From IMG/VR virus record IMGVR_UViG_3300010389_000035, positions 1 through 43,335 of that record: 43,335 nt of DNA, one strand, 5' to 3'. The DNA is from a virus. The notes beneath the pieces are model-generated. The model did not search any database, was not told the origin of the DNA, and saw nothing but the letters and a program-made list of their open reading frames with translations. Both the position numbers and the translations under genes were made by a program. Below, one piece after another: positions 9,101-18,230 of the stretch; positions within the stretch are counted from its first letter, which is position 1; every line of letters starts with the position of its first letter.

Positions 9101-9948
9101 GGCTTGCTGCGCAAGCTCCTAGCGTTTTGTGCTTTACAAGCATGAAAAACGGCAGAATGTCGCTTGAGCCTGCTCTTCCTTACCGCAGTAGCGATGGGGT
9201 CATTGATGCATCTCAACCGGTAACAATCTCGGGAATGTTCACTGAGGGCAACATCATTGAAGACAGCCTAGAGATCAATTGGCTAGAGCTGGAAGAAAGA
9301 AAGCTGTTCCAATCTTCAATTCTTTACACTCGATCTAGGGTTAATCAGTTCCCAGAGCAAAGAACCCTTGTATGTCGTTATACGGACGTGCCAAACAGTT
9401 CAGAGCTTCCTGTTGAGGAGTTTGATTTTTCTCATATTCACAGCACCGAGCACGCAAAGAAAGTTGCTAGATACTTCCTGGCGCTTCGCCGCTACCAAAC
9501 CCACACGATTACGTTTCAAACCTTGCCTTGGGGTTTAAGCCTTGAGCCGGGCAAGCTTATTCGAGTCGCTAGCGAAATGAGCCCTTATCGCCCTGAGAAC
9601 AATGGGGTCATTAACGATGATGGCGGCGTGATTTCTGTGATTCCATTAGCTGATGGGAACTATCCCGTGTTTTTCTGGAACCGTCAAAACGCTGTTATTC
9701 AGGAGGGCACATTAGAAATCAAGAACGGTAAAGCTACTGAGCTGTTTGGAACGGTGTTTTCTGTAAGGGGAGGCTCTAACGAAGATTCGCAGATCTATCA
9801 GATTGAGGCTCTTGACGTGAACGAGGATGGAATCGTCACGATTAAGGCCAGCAATTACGCAGTAGACTCAGAAGGTAGGAGCTTACTGGCGCGTGACGCG
9901 CTTGGTGAGAGCAACAACTTTGAGTTTGTCGGGGGTGATGTGGACTAA
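6061..9948 (+). CDS. Tail-tip host-specificity protein (lambda J-like, with I-like N-terminus)
   Basis: About 1295 residues from the ATG at 6061. The frame is open from 6013, with alternative starts TTG 6013 and ATG 6025; no strong ribosome site decides. The N-terminus has a hydrophobic segment (SILVSLVVGAISTAASYLLAP) followed by a Pro/Lys-rich linker, as in lambda tail protein I, then a long beta-rich body as in J-type central fibre and hub proteins. It follows the K-like gene, the usual K-I-J order, here with I and J apparently fused. It probably forms the baseplate hub and contacts the receptor. TAATG overlap with the next gene. Confidence 0.8.
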   Translation: MEPYRHRVVQPLLPYEKRLISALGCSEEEYRHFSAEVQRRSKKRPEAYAHIPDIRNDPSGGILTSILVSLVVGAISTAASYLLAPKPKQPDQPAEIRRRQLGSQSGRTIFSPSFGFDTAQELAAYGNVVPIVFTRREDTYETGGLLISPQLVWSRMKSWGGYQVAEIVAVAGQGNIAKPDLAGIFLGNNALDGIYETYFDFYWNGGFEVLGGGSRLRAYNLRYGDLRIDGNNDNPGISGSDQAFYCPTREGANQPGFCGAFSPTSQTRFGVYSGIPNGTPARPDWKVISLLDSGEDEQRDEAATQMRKYVDGYLAITHPYGGGIDDGTTTAGMPGTGVNYCRRVGVIEHYPGGTGPKNFVEHTIEDSRTQANQTLEKWGNLTKEVEVNPGDTIVILLGKGKQKAEPFPIVGDHDFPPADLSDIRSLIQGESTRYDQLLSQGSTWMIGRSTWQVIERPNERYDPERHSANGFRITLKCLEGWSRNQRKIGIVDRAAIEQEKYLPFSDIEESYYPILKYEIGTFQNTRACDVTEIGIKSQVWTRFNGITNFNTLKSPGIMARLNDKDIQVTGGKMTTYAHRMSLFALDVRLSDYDATATNNQGWTNLGPYLFAVVGDSPVDIYSFIRVTHPSHNQFEYRLRPFNSAIPTQQSAGTNTVFVLDGARTPLQSWTFATYLGTFTLAGRGYFAQPIDYFTHLEMAIVPELITDDDGKVNLVYGGFQPDPSKKDVSLVSITANETAGIYTVGQAIEPRTLSNILSIVAAEDPYFDNIPVGTQKNVNWQYTRDSGREVYMDMSIRSVEINYDGTPRNRWWEIAATTIRDLNGEWNAGDTFVKFARNTNGVQFAFKYEIVYGSTYQEFDTPQFATRLFQRYSGVAEVSHYGDLISRSCDDSPEHEVIYVNETLSEEDPVDYQGCAMAGLKLKSSDNFTQLDQLRCYLKNGLEVERLLDGDVGASNLLTDLMWYLTTNKDTGVGSIVHSGLIDRDALIVTAKYLRANQLFWDDVIAEPINLRSWLAAQAPSVLCFTSMKNGRMSLEPALPYRSSDGVIDASQPVTISGMFTEGNIIEDSLEINWLELEERKLFQSSILYTRSRVNQFPEQRTLVCRYTDVPNSSELPVEEFDFSHIHSTEHAKKVARYFLALRRYQTHTITFQTLPWGLSLEPGKLIRVASEMSPYRPENNGVINDDGGVISVIPLADGNYPVFFWNRQNAVIQEGTLEIKNGKATELFGTVFSVRGGSNEDSQIYQIEALDVNEDGIVTIKASNYAVDSEGRSLLARDALGESNNFEFVGGDVD

Positions 9949-10337
9949 TGGCATTTCCTACTATTGCGCCGACATCAAGGTCTTTTGATTATGGCGACTG
10001 GCCTGTAAAGAAATTCAATTCTCAAAACGGGGCGGAAGTCAGAATCCTCTATGGAGACAAGAGGGTCAACCACAAGCTTTCGCTTACTTACGAAAACATT
10101 ACTGACGCTCAGGCCGAACAGTTTGCGCAGCATTATTACGACCAGAAAGGCACTTATCAGACTTTTGCCTTTGGCACTGCCATTTCAACGATTGGTCAAG
10201 GCTGGGAAGGCTCTTCAGACTTTTTCGATGCTGGAACGGCAGTTCAATGGCGATATGCAGAACCTGTCTCGATCACTCAAGTTCGACCGGGCATCAGTAG
10301 CGTTACAGTGAGCTTTATTGCTGTTGGAGTGAGCTGA
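9948..10337 (+). CDS. Minor tail protein, function unknown
   Basis: 129 residues, beta-rich, starting at the ATG that overlaps the stop of the tail-tip gene. Its opening (FDYGDWPVKKFNSQNGAEVR) and the later GTYQTFAF resemble small lambda M/L-type tail-tip subunits. It is coupled by a TGATG overlap to the tube-like gene at 10337. No enzyme motif is seen. Confidence 0.5.
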   Translation: MAFPTIAPTSRSFDYGDWPVKKFNSQNGAEVRILYGDKRVNHKLSLTYENITDAQAEQFAQHYYDQKGTYQTFAFGTAISTIGQGWEGSSDFFDAGTAVQWRYAEPVSITQVRPGISSVTVSFIAVGVS

Positions 10338-10768
10338 TGGCCAAGGTTTACACCGGCAGAGATGGCGCTTTACAGATAGCTGGCACGACTGTGGCCAAGG
10401 TCGTTAGCTTTGCGTTCCAGAGTGACTTGGAGACGTTAGAGACCACTACGTTGAGCGACAATATCCGCAGCTATGCCCCTGGCGTTGTCGGCTATTCAGG
10501 AAGCGCGTCTTTGCTCTATTACAAAGAGGACTCAGGCTCAATTAACACGACTGACCTCCTCAGCAAGCTGGTCAAAACCGGAACAGCTGGCGTTAGCTCT
10601 ACAGACACGGTTGAGCTTACGTTTCGATGGATCGATGGAACGGACAACAATGACATCAAGATGACCGCATACGTCACAAGTGCAAGCATGGGCGCTGCAA
10701 CAGCTGAACTTGCCCGAGCAGAGATTTCTTTTGTTGGTACGGGCGCGTTGTCAACCGCGACAATCTGA
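10337..10768 (+). CDS. Tail-tube-like protein A
   Basis: 143 residues. The segment LETLETTTLSDNIRSYAPGV followed by GYSGSASLLYY lines up with the tube protein motif (AEIDVTTIG...YVPFRSYISGFGDGTGSATVY) and with the protein at 10768. It is probably a tube-fold subunit in the distal tail, tail tip or fibre collar, arisen by duplication of the tube gene. The start overlaps the previous stop (TGATG). Confidence 0.55.
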   Translation: MAKVYTGRDGALQIAGTTVAKVVSFAFQSDLETLETTTLSDNIRSYAPGVVGYSGSASLLYYKEDSGSINTTDLLSKLVKTGTAGVSSTDTVELTFRWIDGTDNNDIKMTAYVTSASMGAATAELARAEISFVGTGALSTATI

Positions 10769-11637
10769 TGACCGTCTATTTAGGGACATTTGGGGAAGTT
10801 GAACTGCAAAGGCAGTTTGATGGTGGTGAGTTATCTTCTGTTATTAATACAAGTGACGTGAACGTTTCTAAGAAACGTTTTAGCTTTGATTTTGAGCATG
10901 GCCAGCTGATAACTGGCGATCAACTGCAAATTAAAAGCACAGACGGAAGCGCCTTAGATTTTATCGATAGCTACACGGATGACAGCATTACAAGGTTTAT
11001 TCATGTTGACGAGCTAGATGGCGTAAGGCTTTACACGAGTTTTGCTAACGCAGTCAATGGAGGCACTGCGAACGCAGTCACGCTTGCCGTTCCAAGCACT
11101 AACATCCCAATAATTGTTGCCGTACAAAACAGCACAGGCCGATTGCTGGCTCAAGTTAGTAGTTTTGAGCTTAATACTGAACGCGAAACCGTTGACACAA
11201 CAACGCTGTCAGATGAATTTAGGAGCCGAATTAGTACGTTGATGTCTGGCTCTGGTCAGATGACTTGTTTTTGGGAATACGCTGGCAACACTGTAAACGA
11301 GCTACCGCATTATTTGCTGGAACTGGCCTTAAGAACCCGCGTTGGCAGTCAATTCAAGGCAAAATTTTACATAAAAACAAATAACTACAACCCTGTTGGA
11401 ATTTCTAACACGGCTGACGATGATATTTGGTACGAACTGACCGGCGTGCTCACAGCTTGTGCTGTTCAGTTTTCACCTTCAGAAGCAGTCCAAATCACTG
11501 CTAATTTTATTACGACAGGAGCAATTCAGATCAGGATGAAAACTGATCCAATTAATGCCGCCTTGCAGGAAAACTCAGATCACGTACTTTTAGACCAAGA
11601 TGCTGCCGCTAAACTGCTCTTAGAGACCGACCAGTAA
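10768..11637 (+). CDS. Tail-tube-like protein B (enlarged)
   Basis: 289 residues. The middle part carries SFELNTERETVDTTTLSDEF followed by RSRISTLMSGSGQMTCFWEY, the same pattern as in the proteins at 487 and 10337, so it contains a tube-like domain with an added N-terminal region. It directly follows protein A with a one-base overlap. It is probably a structural subunit near the tail tip or fibre junction. Confidence 0.55.
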   Translation: MTVYLGTFGEVELQRQFDGGELSSVINTSDVNVSKKRFSFDFEHGQLITGDQLQIKSTDGSALDFIDSYTDDSITRFIHVDELDGVRLYTSFANAVNGGTANAVTLAVPSTNIPIIVAVQNSTGRLLAQVSSFELNTERETVDTTTLSDEFRSRISTLMSGSGQMTCFWEYAGNTVNELPHYLLELALRTRVGSQFKAKFYIKTNNYNPVGISNTADDDIWYELTGVLTACAVQFSPSEAVQITANFITTGAIQIRMKTDPINAALQENSDHVLLDQDAAAKLLLETDQ

Positions 11638-11657
11638 CCGCAGAGGAATGACCGCTC

Positions 11658-14090
11658 ATGGCTGACCTAAAGATTAGTGAGCTTTCGGCCCTTACCGGAG
11701 CAAACCTAGCTGCGGCTGATGAGCTGGCAATTGTTGACAACAGCGCATCTGAAACCAAAAAAATCACAGTCAGCGACCTGATTGACTCAGGCGTTGATCT
11801 GATTTCTGCCGGCGGAATACCTGGGGCCAAGATTTTATTTGGATCCGCAGAGATTGCAGGATCTGCTCTTGCAAATAATGCAGTCACAGCAACTCAACTG
11901 GCTGACGACGCTGTTACTGCTGCCAAGATTGCTGATGAAGCAACCGTTGACCTTGTCACAACGCTGCCGGGGTCTGGTGCGTTTACCGGACAGATCGCTT
12001 TAGACACTGACGATAATAAGATTTACATCTGGGACGGTTCTGCTTGGCAGAGCGTTAAGGGCGCTGGTTCGGTCAACACAATTGTTGGCAGCACCTCTGG
12101 GCTGGTCAATATCAACATCAGCACGAGCGGTGATCAGGTCACGATCACGCCAACGCTGGATAACACGACATCAGCAGCGCATTTCCTCGGTGGGCCTACG
12201 GGTGCCGGTGGAGCAGTTGCTTATAGGGCTATTGCTGGCACGGATTTACCTGTTGCGACGACATCGACCAAGGGCGGTGTTGTCGTCAATGGCAATGGCC
12301 TGGTAATGAGTGGAAATGAGATCCACGTTGACAACACCGTCACAGCAAACACAACTGAATTTCAGCTAACCCAATATGACGCCAACGGTTTAGTCACTAG
12401 CGGTCGTTTAGTTACAGCCTCAGATATGCCTGAAGCGGCTGCATCTACAAGAGGCGCTGTCTTTCCTGGTTCAGGTTTAACTGTTGCGTCTGGCGGTGAG
12501 CTGAATCACACCAATTCGATTACGCCTGGAACCTTTACCAAGGTCACAGTTGATGCTCAAGGGCATGTAAGTTCGGCCACAAACATTGCAGCGGCTGACG
12601 TTCCAGAGCTGGATGCAAGCAAGACAACAACAGGCGCTTTCCCTGCTGCCCGCATTCAGAACAGTTCGATTGATGGTTCAAAACTTGCTGATAGCTCTGT
12701 AACCAAGTTCGGTGGTGCGGGAGCAACTGACAACATTGTCACCTTCCCAACGGCTGACTTTAAGGGTCAATTCTTTTACGACGAGAAAAACGAAGATCTT
12801 TACGTCCATACGGGTAACTCATTTGTTCCAATCACGGTTATTAGCGGCAACCTGATTCTTGCTGGAATCTATGACGCAAGTACCAACCTGCTTGAAAGCG
12901 TAACAACTGCTGGTTCTGCTGCTGGCTTTACGGCAGGCAGTGCGTTACCAGCCCCTGCGGTCACCAACCTGAACTATTACGTTGTCGTCAGCATTAGCGG
13001 CACTGGTTCTGGCGCGGCACCTGGCGTGAGTTTGGCTCCGCCCGACATGCTCGTGAGTCTTGGCACGGGAACAACGTTCAGCTTGGTGGACGTTTCTAAC
13101 GCTATCGCTGGACAAACCGCCAGTAACATTTCAGTCACACCTGCGGGAAACATTGCCGCAACTGATGTCCAGGCTGCGCTCCAAGAGCTTGACACGGAAA
13201 AGGTTGGATCTGCTAGCCCAACGTTTACGGGCAACGTCACCATCGACACGAATGGAACGATCGTCTTTGAGGGCAGTGCGGCTGATGAGTATGAGACGAC
13301 TCTGACGGTTGTCAATCCAAACGCTGACCGGACGATCACACTGCCGAATGTAACTGGAACGGTTGTCACGACTGGTGACACAGGAAGCATCACTAGCGCA
13401 ATGATTGCGGATGGTGCAATCCTTAACGCTGACATCAACGCTTCCGCTGCTATTGCAGTCAGCAAGCTTGGCTTTGGTGCAGCGGCTCACCAGTTGGTTC
13501 AAACCAACTCATCAGGCAATGGAGTTGAGTTCACAAGCAATGTTGATGTGCCTGGAACGTTAGATGTGACTGGCGTTGCAACGTTCGACAGTACTTCAAC
13601 TTTTGCAGGAATCGCGACGTTTAATGCAAACATCGTGATGGAGGGCACGTCTGTTGACGCTAATGAGCTGACGTTGACCTGTAACCCAACATCTGATGTG
13701 ACGGTTACGTTGCCTGACGCTACGACGACAATTGCTGGCCTAGCAGTTGCTCAGAGCTTTACGAAGGCACAGCGTGGAGCGGTTACTGCGCTGACTGATG
13801 CGGCAACGATCGCGGTAGACCTAAGCTTGTCGAATAATTTCAGCGTCCAGCTCGGTGGTAATCGGACACTAGGCGATCCAACAAACGTGACTGCTGGTCA
13901 GTCTGGTGTGATCGTGGTCACGCAGGATGGAACGGGAAGCAGAACGCTTGCTTATGGCGGGACGAAGTATAAGTTTGCTGGAGGGACCGCGCCAGTTTTA
14001 ACGACCACGGGAGGTGCTGTTGATGTTTTGGCTTATTATTGCGAAAGTGCTACGCGCATTACAGTTACTTCATTGCTGAACGTCTCATGA
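11658..14090 (+). CDS. Tail fibre protein
   Basis: 810 residues, low in Cys and rich in Thr/Ala/Gly/Asp. It opens with MADLKISELSALTGANLAA, a start common in cyanophage fibres. Repeated beta segments include LNHTNSITPGTFTKVTVDAQGHV and TITLPNVTGTVVTTGDTGSI, as in trimeric fibre shafts. A good ribosome site (GAGG at about 11643) precedes the ATG. It overlaps the next gene by ATGA. It is likely a receptor-binding or structural side fibre. Confidence 0.75.
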   Translation: MADLKISELSALTGANLAAADELAIVDNSASETKKITVSDLIDSGVDLISAGGIPGAKILFGSAEIAGSALANNAVTATQLADDAVTAAKIADEATVDLVTTLPGSGAFTGQIALDTDDNKIYIWDGSAWQSVKGAGSVNTIVGSTSGLVNINISTSGDQVTITPTLDNTTSAAHFLGGPTGAGGAVAYRAIAGTDLPVATTSTKGGVVVNGNGLVMSGNEIHVDNTVTANTTEFQLTQYDANGLVTSGRLVTASDMPEAAASTRGAVFPGSGLTVASGGELNHTNSITPGTFTKVTVDAQGHVSSATNIAAADVPELDASKTTTGAFPAARIQNSSIDGSKLADSSVTKFGGAGATDNIVTFPTADFKGQFFYDEKNEDLYVHTGNSFVPITVISGNLILAGIYDASTNLLESVTTAGSAAGFTAGSALPAPAVTNLNYYVVVSISGTGSGAAPGVSLAPPDMLVSLGTGTTFSLVDVSNAIAGQTASNISVTPAGNIAATDVQAALQELDTEKVGSASPTFTGNVTIDTNGTIVFEGSAADEYETTLTVVNPNADRTITLPNVTGTVVTTGDTGSITSAMIADGAILNADINASAAIAVSKLGFGAAAHQLVQTNSSGNGVEFTSNVDVPGTLDVTGVATFDSTSTFAGIATFNANIVMEGTSVDANELTLTCNPTSDVTVTLPDATTTIAGLAVAQSFTKAQRGAVTALTDAATIAVDLSLSNNFSVQLGGNRTLGDPTNVTAGQSGVIVVTQDGTGSRTLAYGGTKYKFAGGTAPVLTTTGGAVDVLAYYCESATRITVTSLLNVS

Positions 14091-16939
14091 GTATTCCTGG
14101 AAGCGCGTCACCGCTATTTCTTGCATCGACAGCAGCAGCAGCAGGAGGTTACGATATACCCAGAAGCCTTAGATTCAATTCAGGGGATAGTGCTTATCTG
14201 AATAGAACTCCAAGCTCTGCGGGTAATCGCAGAACATTTACATTTTCGTTTTGGGCAAAACTAGGGGATCTAGCTGCCCAAAAAAACATTATTACTGCTT
14301 CTTCAACTCCTGGCGCAAGTAACGCATCTTCACCTAGAACAGAATTTCGTTTTACTGGTAACGGAGGCATATTGTTTGCTACTAACATCACTGGTTCTTC
14401 TTGGAACAGTTTAAGTACAACTGCAGTATTTAGAGACCCGTCCGCTTGGTATCACGTTGTTGTTGCTGTAGATACTACGCAAGCCACGGAATCTAATCGA
14501 GTTAAAATTTACGTTAATGGTGTTCAAGAGTTATGGAGCGGATCCGTTGCCGGTCAAAACGACGAAACACCTTACAACAATACTTATGGTCACGCTATTG
14601 GTGCTTACGCAAATAACTATAATGATTTCTTTGATGGTTATTTAGCTGAATTTATATCAATCGACGGTCAAGCCTTAGCTCCATCTGACTTCGGAGAATA
14701 CGATTCAAATTCAGTCTGGCAACCGAAGGAATATGCTGGAACGTATGGCACCAACGGTTTCCACCTTGATTTCTCGGATACAAGTTCTGACTCGGCGCTC
14801 GGGACGGACAGCAGCGGCCAAGGCAATGACTGGTCGGTTAATAATTTAGTTGCGGCAGGCAGTGCCTGGTATAACAGCCAGACGTGGAGTGACGTTCTTT
14901 ATACGGCTGGTACACCTTCTGACGCACCAACAGTTACAGCAAAAAGTTTTCTTTCGGGCTATCCGGCTACGTTACCATTTAACGGCAATACCAATAGAGC
15001 GGCAAACGAAACATACGCAGCAGAGTCTCTCAAGACAATTGTTTTTAGACCTGGCACTGCACTAACTGGTGTAACTAAGCTTGAAATTTTTACTAACGGT
15101 ACTAACACAACAGATGCTGGATACAACAGTGCCACTTCTGTGATTACCAGCAACACAAATGTTGGCTGGCAAACCCTTTACGACGGCACTGCTATTACTC
15201 TTAACTATGTTTGGGCTTATGAAAATAATGGTCAAGGTGCATTTAGCGGATTGAAAATTAATGGTCTTATGCTTGTGGACGCTGGTGTTTCCGATCCACT
15301 TGCGGCTGGTATCGACGCCCTACGTGATTCACCAGTCAACGGTGACTCTGCAAATGACACGGGCGCAGGCGGTGAAATAACGGGCAATTATGCGACGTTG
15401 AATCCGCTTTTAGGGGCGCAGACGTTGTCGAATGGCAACTTAGACGTTACTGGTGGCAGTAGCTGGCAAAGATCAGTTAGCACTATTGCAATGTCGAGCG
15501 GCAAATGGTATTGGGAATATGAAATCACTGCCAGTAATGAGCATATTGTTGGTGTTGGTCCTCTTGACATGCAGATGGGCGGCAACTTAGGTGCCGGAAG
15601 CCCGCCTGGGTCTGGTTATGGAACTGAACTTGGACAAGTTAACGGGACAGGCGCTAACGGCTCTTGGAGTAATACGGGTGGATCGACAACAGGTGATCTG
15701 ATTGGCGTGGCTTTTGATGCTGACGCGGGCAATATGTATATCTACAAAAACGGAACTGCTCTTAATAGTGGGACTGCTTCTCACACTGGATTAACAAACG
15801 GTCCTTATTACGCAGTATTTAGCTTAAATGGATCGTCAAGATCTGGGTCTGTCAACTTCGGCCAACGTAGTTGGGCCTATGCCGCACCTACTAATTTTAA
15901 AGCGTTATGCACTGCGAACCTAAGTGATCCTTTAATTGCAGATGGCTCGACGGCGTTTGATGCAAAGGCTTATGCCGGAACAGGCAGTGCTTTAACGATC
16001 ACTGGAATGAATCTAAGCCCTGACCTTATTTGGATCAAAGATCGGGGGCCTACTCCAGTTTCTGGACATAAGCTAGAAGATGCTGTTAGAGGTGCTGGCA
16101 AATATCTTTCCTCAAACACCACCGGTGCTGAGGTCTCGCCAAGCAATGGTGTTACTAGTTTCAATTCTGATGGATTTACGCTAGGAACCGACAATGCTTA
16201 CAACGACAGCGGGCATACGTTTATAGCCTGGACCTGGGACGCCGGATCTTCCACGGTAACTAATACTGACGGCAGCATATCTTCACAGGTACGTGCCAAC
16301 CCAAGTGTTGGGTTCTCGATTGTTAGTTTTACCGCTCAAGCAAGTGGCAGTGGAACCATTGGTCATGGTTTAGGAGTTACGCCAGAATTTGTAATAGTCA
16401 AATCTCGTGATGCTGCTTATAGCTGGATCGTGTGGCATAAATCCCTAACTTCTGCAGCTTACAGTCTGATTTTGAATACGAATGCAGCACAAAGCACTAG
16501 TATCGACGCGTGGAATAACACGCTACCAACGTCTTCGGTTTTTTCGCTTGGAGCCGATTATGCAGGTGCTAGCAACTCAGTCGCCTACTGCTTCGCACCT
16601 GTCGAAGGGTATAGCGCATTTGGTTCGTACACCGGCAACGGTTCTGCTACAGATGGTCCGTTCGTATATACCGGGTTTAAAATTGCATTTTTAATGATCA
16701 AAAATATCAGTGCCGCTTCAAATTGGATTATTTTAGATAACGCCAGAGATCCTATTAATGATGCCTCAAAACGGCTATCTCCTAATTTAAGCAATGCAGA
16801 AGATCCATCAAGTACTCTGGATTTTACGTCAACAGGGTTTAAAATAAGGAGAAATGGACAAACAGAGAACATTAATGGAAATACCTACGTCTATATCGCA
16901 TTTGCTTCGCATCCATTCAAAACGGCACGCGCCCGTTAA
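14087..16939 (+). CDS. LamG/SPRY-like carbohydrate-binding tail protein
   Basis: About 950 residues from the ATG overlapping the fibre stop; the frame is open from 14039 but the coupled ATG is the better start. Residues about 15-220 (RSLRFNSGDSAYLNRTP, FTFSFWAKLG, YHVVVAVDTTQ, VKIYVNGVQE) fit a concanavalin A/LamG lectin fold. The middle (SSGKWYWEYEITAS, DLIGVAFDADAGNMYIYKNG) resembles a SPRY-like domain. The C-terminal third has repeats of the type PDLIWIKDR / PEFVIVKSR / AFLMIKN. It probably binds cell surface polysaccharide. Confidence 0.75.
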   Translation: MSIPGSASPLFLASTAAAAGGYDIPRSLRFNSGDSAYLNRTPSSAGNRRTFTFSFWAKLGDLAAQKNIITASSTPGASNASSPRTEFRFTGNGGILFATNITGSSWNSLSTTAVFRDPSAWYHVVVAVDTTQATESNRVKIYVNGVQELWSGSVAGQNDETPYNNTYGHAIGAYANNYNDFFDGYLAEFISIDGQALAPSDFGEYDSNSVWQPKEYAGTYGTNGFHLDFSDTSSDSALGTDSSGQGNDWSVNNLVAAGSAWYNSQTWSDVLYTAGTPSDAPTVTAKSFLSGYPATLPFNGNTNRAANETYAAESLKTIVFRPGTALTGVTKLEIFTNGTNTTDAGYNSATSVITSNTNVGWQTLYDGTAITLNYVWAYENNGQGAFSGLKINGLMLVDAGVSDPLAAGIDALRDSPVNGDSANDTGAGGEITGNYATLNPLLGAQTLSNGNLDVTGGSSWQRSVSTIAMSSGKWYWEYEITASNEHIVGVGPLDMQMGGNLGAGSPPGSGYGTELGQVNGTGANGSWSNTGGSTTGDLIGVAFDADAGNMYIYKNGTALNSGTASHTGLTNGPYYAVFSLNGSSRSGSVNFGQRSWAYAAPTNFKALCTANLSDPLIADGSTAFDAKAYAGTGSALTITGMNLSPDLIWIKDRGPTPVSGHKLEDAVRGAGKYLSSNTTGAEVSPSNGVTSFNSDGFTLGTDNAYNDSGHTFIAWTWDAGSSTVTNTDGSISSQVRANPSVGFSIVSFTAQASGSGTIGHGLGVTPEFVIVKSRDAAYSWIVWHKSLTSAAYSLILNTNAAQSTSIDAWNNTLPTSSVFSLGADYAGASNSVAYCFAPVEGYSAFGSYTGNGSATDGPFVYTGFKIAFLMIKNISAASNWIILDNARDPINDASKRLSPNLSNAEDPSSTLDFTSTGFKIRRNGQTENINGNTYVYIAFASHPFKTARAR

Positions 16940-16962
16940 ACTCACCTTATCGATCAAGAGTC

Positions 16963-17499
16963 ATGCCTTACAAGCTCGGCGACCGCACCCTTCCTCTTGA
17001 TGTGGCGTGGGAACACAATTCAGTTCAATACCCTGCTAATTGGTTGCGGCTTTCTACAGAAGAAGACCGCACCAACCTTGGCATCACATGGGAAGCCTCA
17101 AGCGTCCAGAGCTGGGATCAGAAATTTTATTGGGGTTACGACGCTGACGGTAACTTGATCCCCAAGGATTATGCAGGGCTAAGCACGCTTTGGATCAACC
17201 AAACTAAGGACACAGCAAACAAATTACTGGCTCCATCTGATTGGCGCGTAATCAAAGCAAAGGAACGCGGAACGACGATGAATGCAGATTGGAAGACCTG
17301 GCGGCAAACCATCCGTACCGAATGCGGAACTAAAGTTGCAGCCATTGAAGCAACAGCAAGCATTGGCGACCTTGCCCCACATGTCGATATAGCAAGAGTC
17401 GAGGCTCTAGCCGAATATGTGACAGGATCGGACTACTATGTTTGGAGTCCTAACCCAGACGCTCCAGATTTTGCAGCCGCTGCAGAAGTTGAGTCATGA
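16963..17499 (+). CDS. Tail fibre assembly-type protein (Phage_tail_APC-like)
   Basis: 178 residues. The segment NKLLAPSDWRVIKAKERGT...NADWKTWRQTIR matches the C-terminal domain of many fibre assembly and tail assembly chaperone proteins, where a LLAxTDW..I...E...W..WR..LR pattern is typical. It lies directly after the fibre and lectin genes, as fibre chaperones usually do. It overlaps the next short gene by ATGA. Confidence 0.65.
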   Translation: MPYKLGDRTLPLDVAWEHNSVQYPANWLRLSTEEDRTNLGITWEASSVQSWDQKFYWGYDADGNLIPKDYAGLSTLWINQTKDTANKLLAPSDWRVIKAKERGTTMNADWKTWRQTIRTECGTKVAAIEATASIGDLAPHVDIARVEALAEYVTGSDYYVWSPNPDAPDFAAAAEVES

Positions 17500-17576
17500 C
17501 TTTTGTAGCTGTCGGTGCCCTTGGAACGTTGCTGCTCATCGGGTATTCGCTAATTGCGATCAATGAACCGTCTTGA
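17496..17576 (+). CDS. 26-residue single-span membrane peptide
   Basis: The ATG overlaps the previous stop (ATGA). The peptide MTFVAVGALGTLLLIGYSLI is one hydrophobic helix ending in AINEPS. Its place ahead of the lysozyme makes it a candidate lysis accessory peptide. It is too short for a firm call, but coupling and composition support translation. Confidence 0.45.
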   Translation: MTFVAVGALGTLLLIGYSLIAINEPS

Positions 17577-17588
17577 CCCCATAGCGCA

Positions 17589-17732
17589 ATGGACCGCCAC
17601 TCGTTTGAAAATTGGAAGCGTATCAAAGACGCGCTAGAAAAAGCTGAAAAAACCAACTGCATGTTTTACAAGCGTGCAGTTGCAATCTTGTCTGGTAGGC
17701 CAGACCCTTTAGACTCAAAACAACAAGTCTAG
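17589..17732 (+). CDS. Small basic protein of 47 residues, unknown function
   Basis: It starts at ATG 17589 (MDRHSFENWKRIKDALEKAE) and ends KQQV. It is helical, with a Cys-Met-Phe-Tyr-Lys segment. It is closely spaced between two membrane peptides in the lysis region. I do not recognise a function. Confidence 0.5.
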   Translation: MDRHSFENWKRIKDALEKAEKTNCMFYKRAVAILSGRPDPLDSKQQV

Positions 17733-17737
17733 GATTC

Positions 17738-18010
17738 GTGATTGAAATTTACGCTGCAATCCTAGGTGCGTCTTTAGGTATTGCTGGGATGAGCTTTTCT
17801 GGGTTTACCAGACGTACCAGCGAAAGTCGTGAAGCGGTTATTCGCCTCACTGCTGGCGTCGAATCTATTGCAACGAAACTTGAAGATTTACATCAGGACA
17901 TGAAGGCGGAAAAAGTACAGGCCACTGCTGACCGCCGCGAAATTTACGAACGTCTCAACGACCACGGAAACCGCATCACCGTTCTGGAGTACAAAAGCCC
18001 ACAAGGCTAG
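17738..18010 (+). CDS. Membrane-anchored coiled-coil protein, holin/lysis candidate
   Basis: 90 residues from a GTG start five bases after the previous stop. One N-terminal hydrophobic helix (IYAAILGASLGIAGMSFSGF) is followed by a charged coiled coil (AGVESIATKLEDLHQDMKAE and on). This layout of an N-terminal anchor and a helical tail is shared with several small phage lysis proteins. Holin or spanin-like function is inferred only from topology and position before the lysozyme. Confidence 0.5.
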   Translation: MIEIYAAILGASLGIAGMSFSGFTRRTSESREAVIRLTAGVESIATKLEDLHQDMKAEKVQATADRREIYERLNDHGNRITVLEYKSPQG

Positions 18011-18033
18011 TATTAGACAAAGTCTTGAACGCC

Positions 18034-18186
18034 ATGAACTTCGAAGAAATCATTAGCCACCCCGCTCTGTGGATCGTTGTCGCTGCCGCATCTGAGCTGA
18101 TCGGCATGAGCAAGCTAAAAGACAACAGCATCATCCAATTTTTGTTTACTGCACTCCGCAGCGTTAAGCCCGGAAAAAAGGGCTGA
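18034..18186 (+). CDS. 50-residue membrane protein, holin candidate
   Basis: ATG at 18034. The peptide has a hydrophobic helix (PALWIVVAAASELIGM) and a second partly hydrophobic segment (SIIQFLFTAL) ending in basic residues (RSVKPGKKG). Two short helices with a basic tail fit a small holin. It stands one short gene upstream of the endolysin. Confidence 0.5.
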   Translation: MNFEEIISHPALWIVVAAASELIGMSKLKDNSIIQFLFTALRSVKPGKKG

Positions 18187-18230
18187 TACCGCCTGACGGG
18201 CGCTGGATCGCTCTATTTAGCACCCGTTCC

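Noticed and set aside
12977-13465. Leftward open frame of 162 codons opposite the fibre gene
   Set aside because: Repetitive Ser/Val/Ala sequence produced by the fibre repeats on the other strand.
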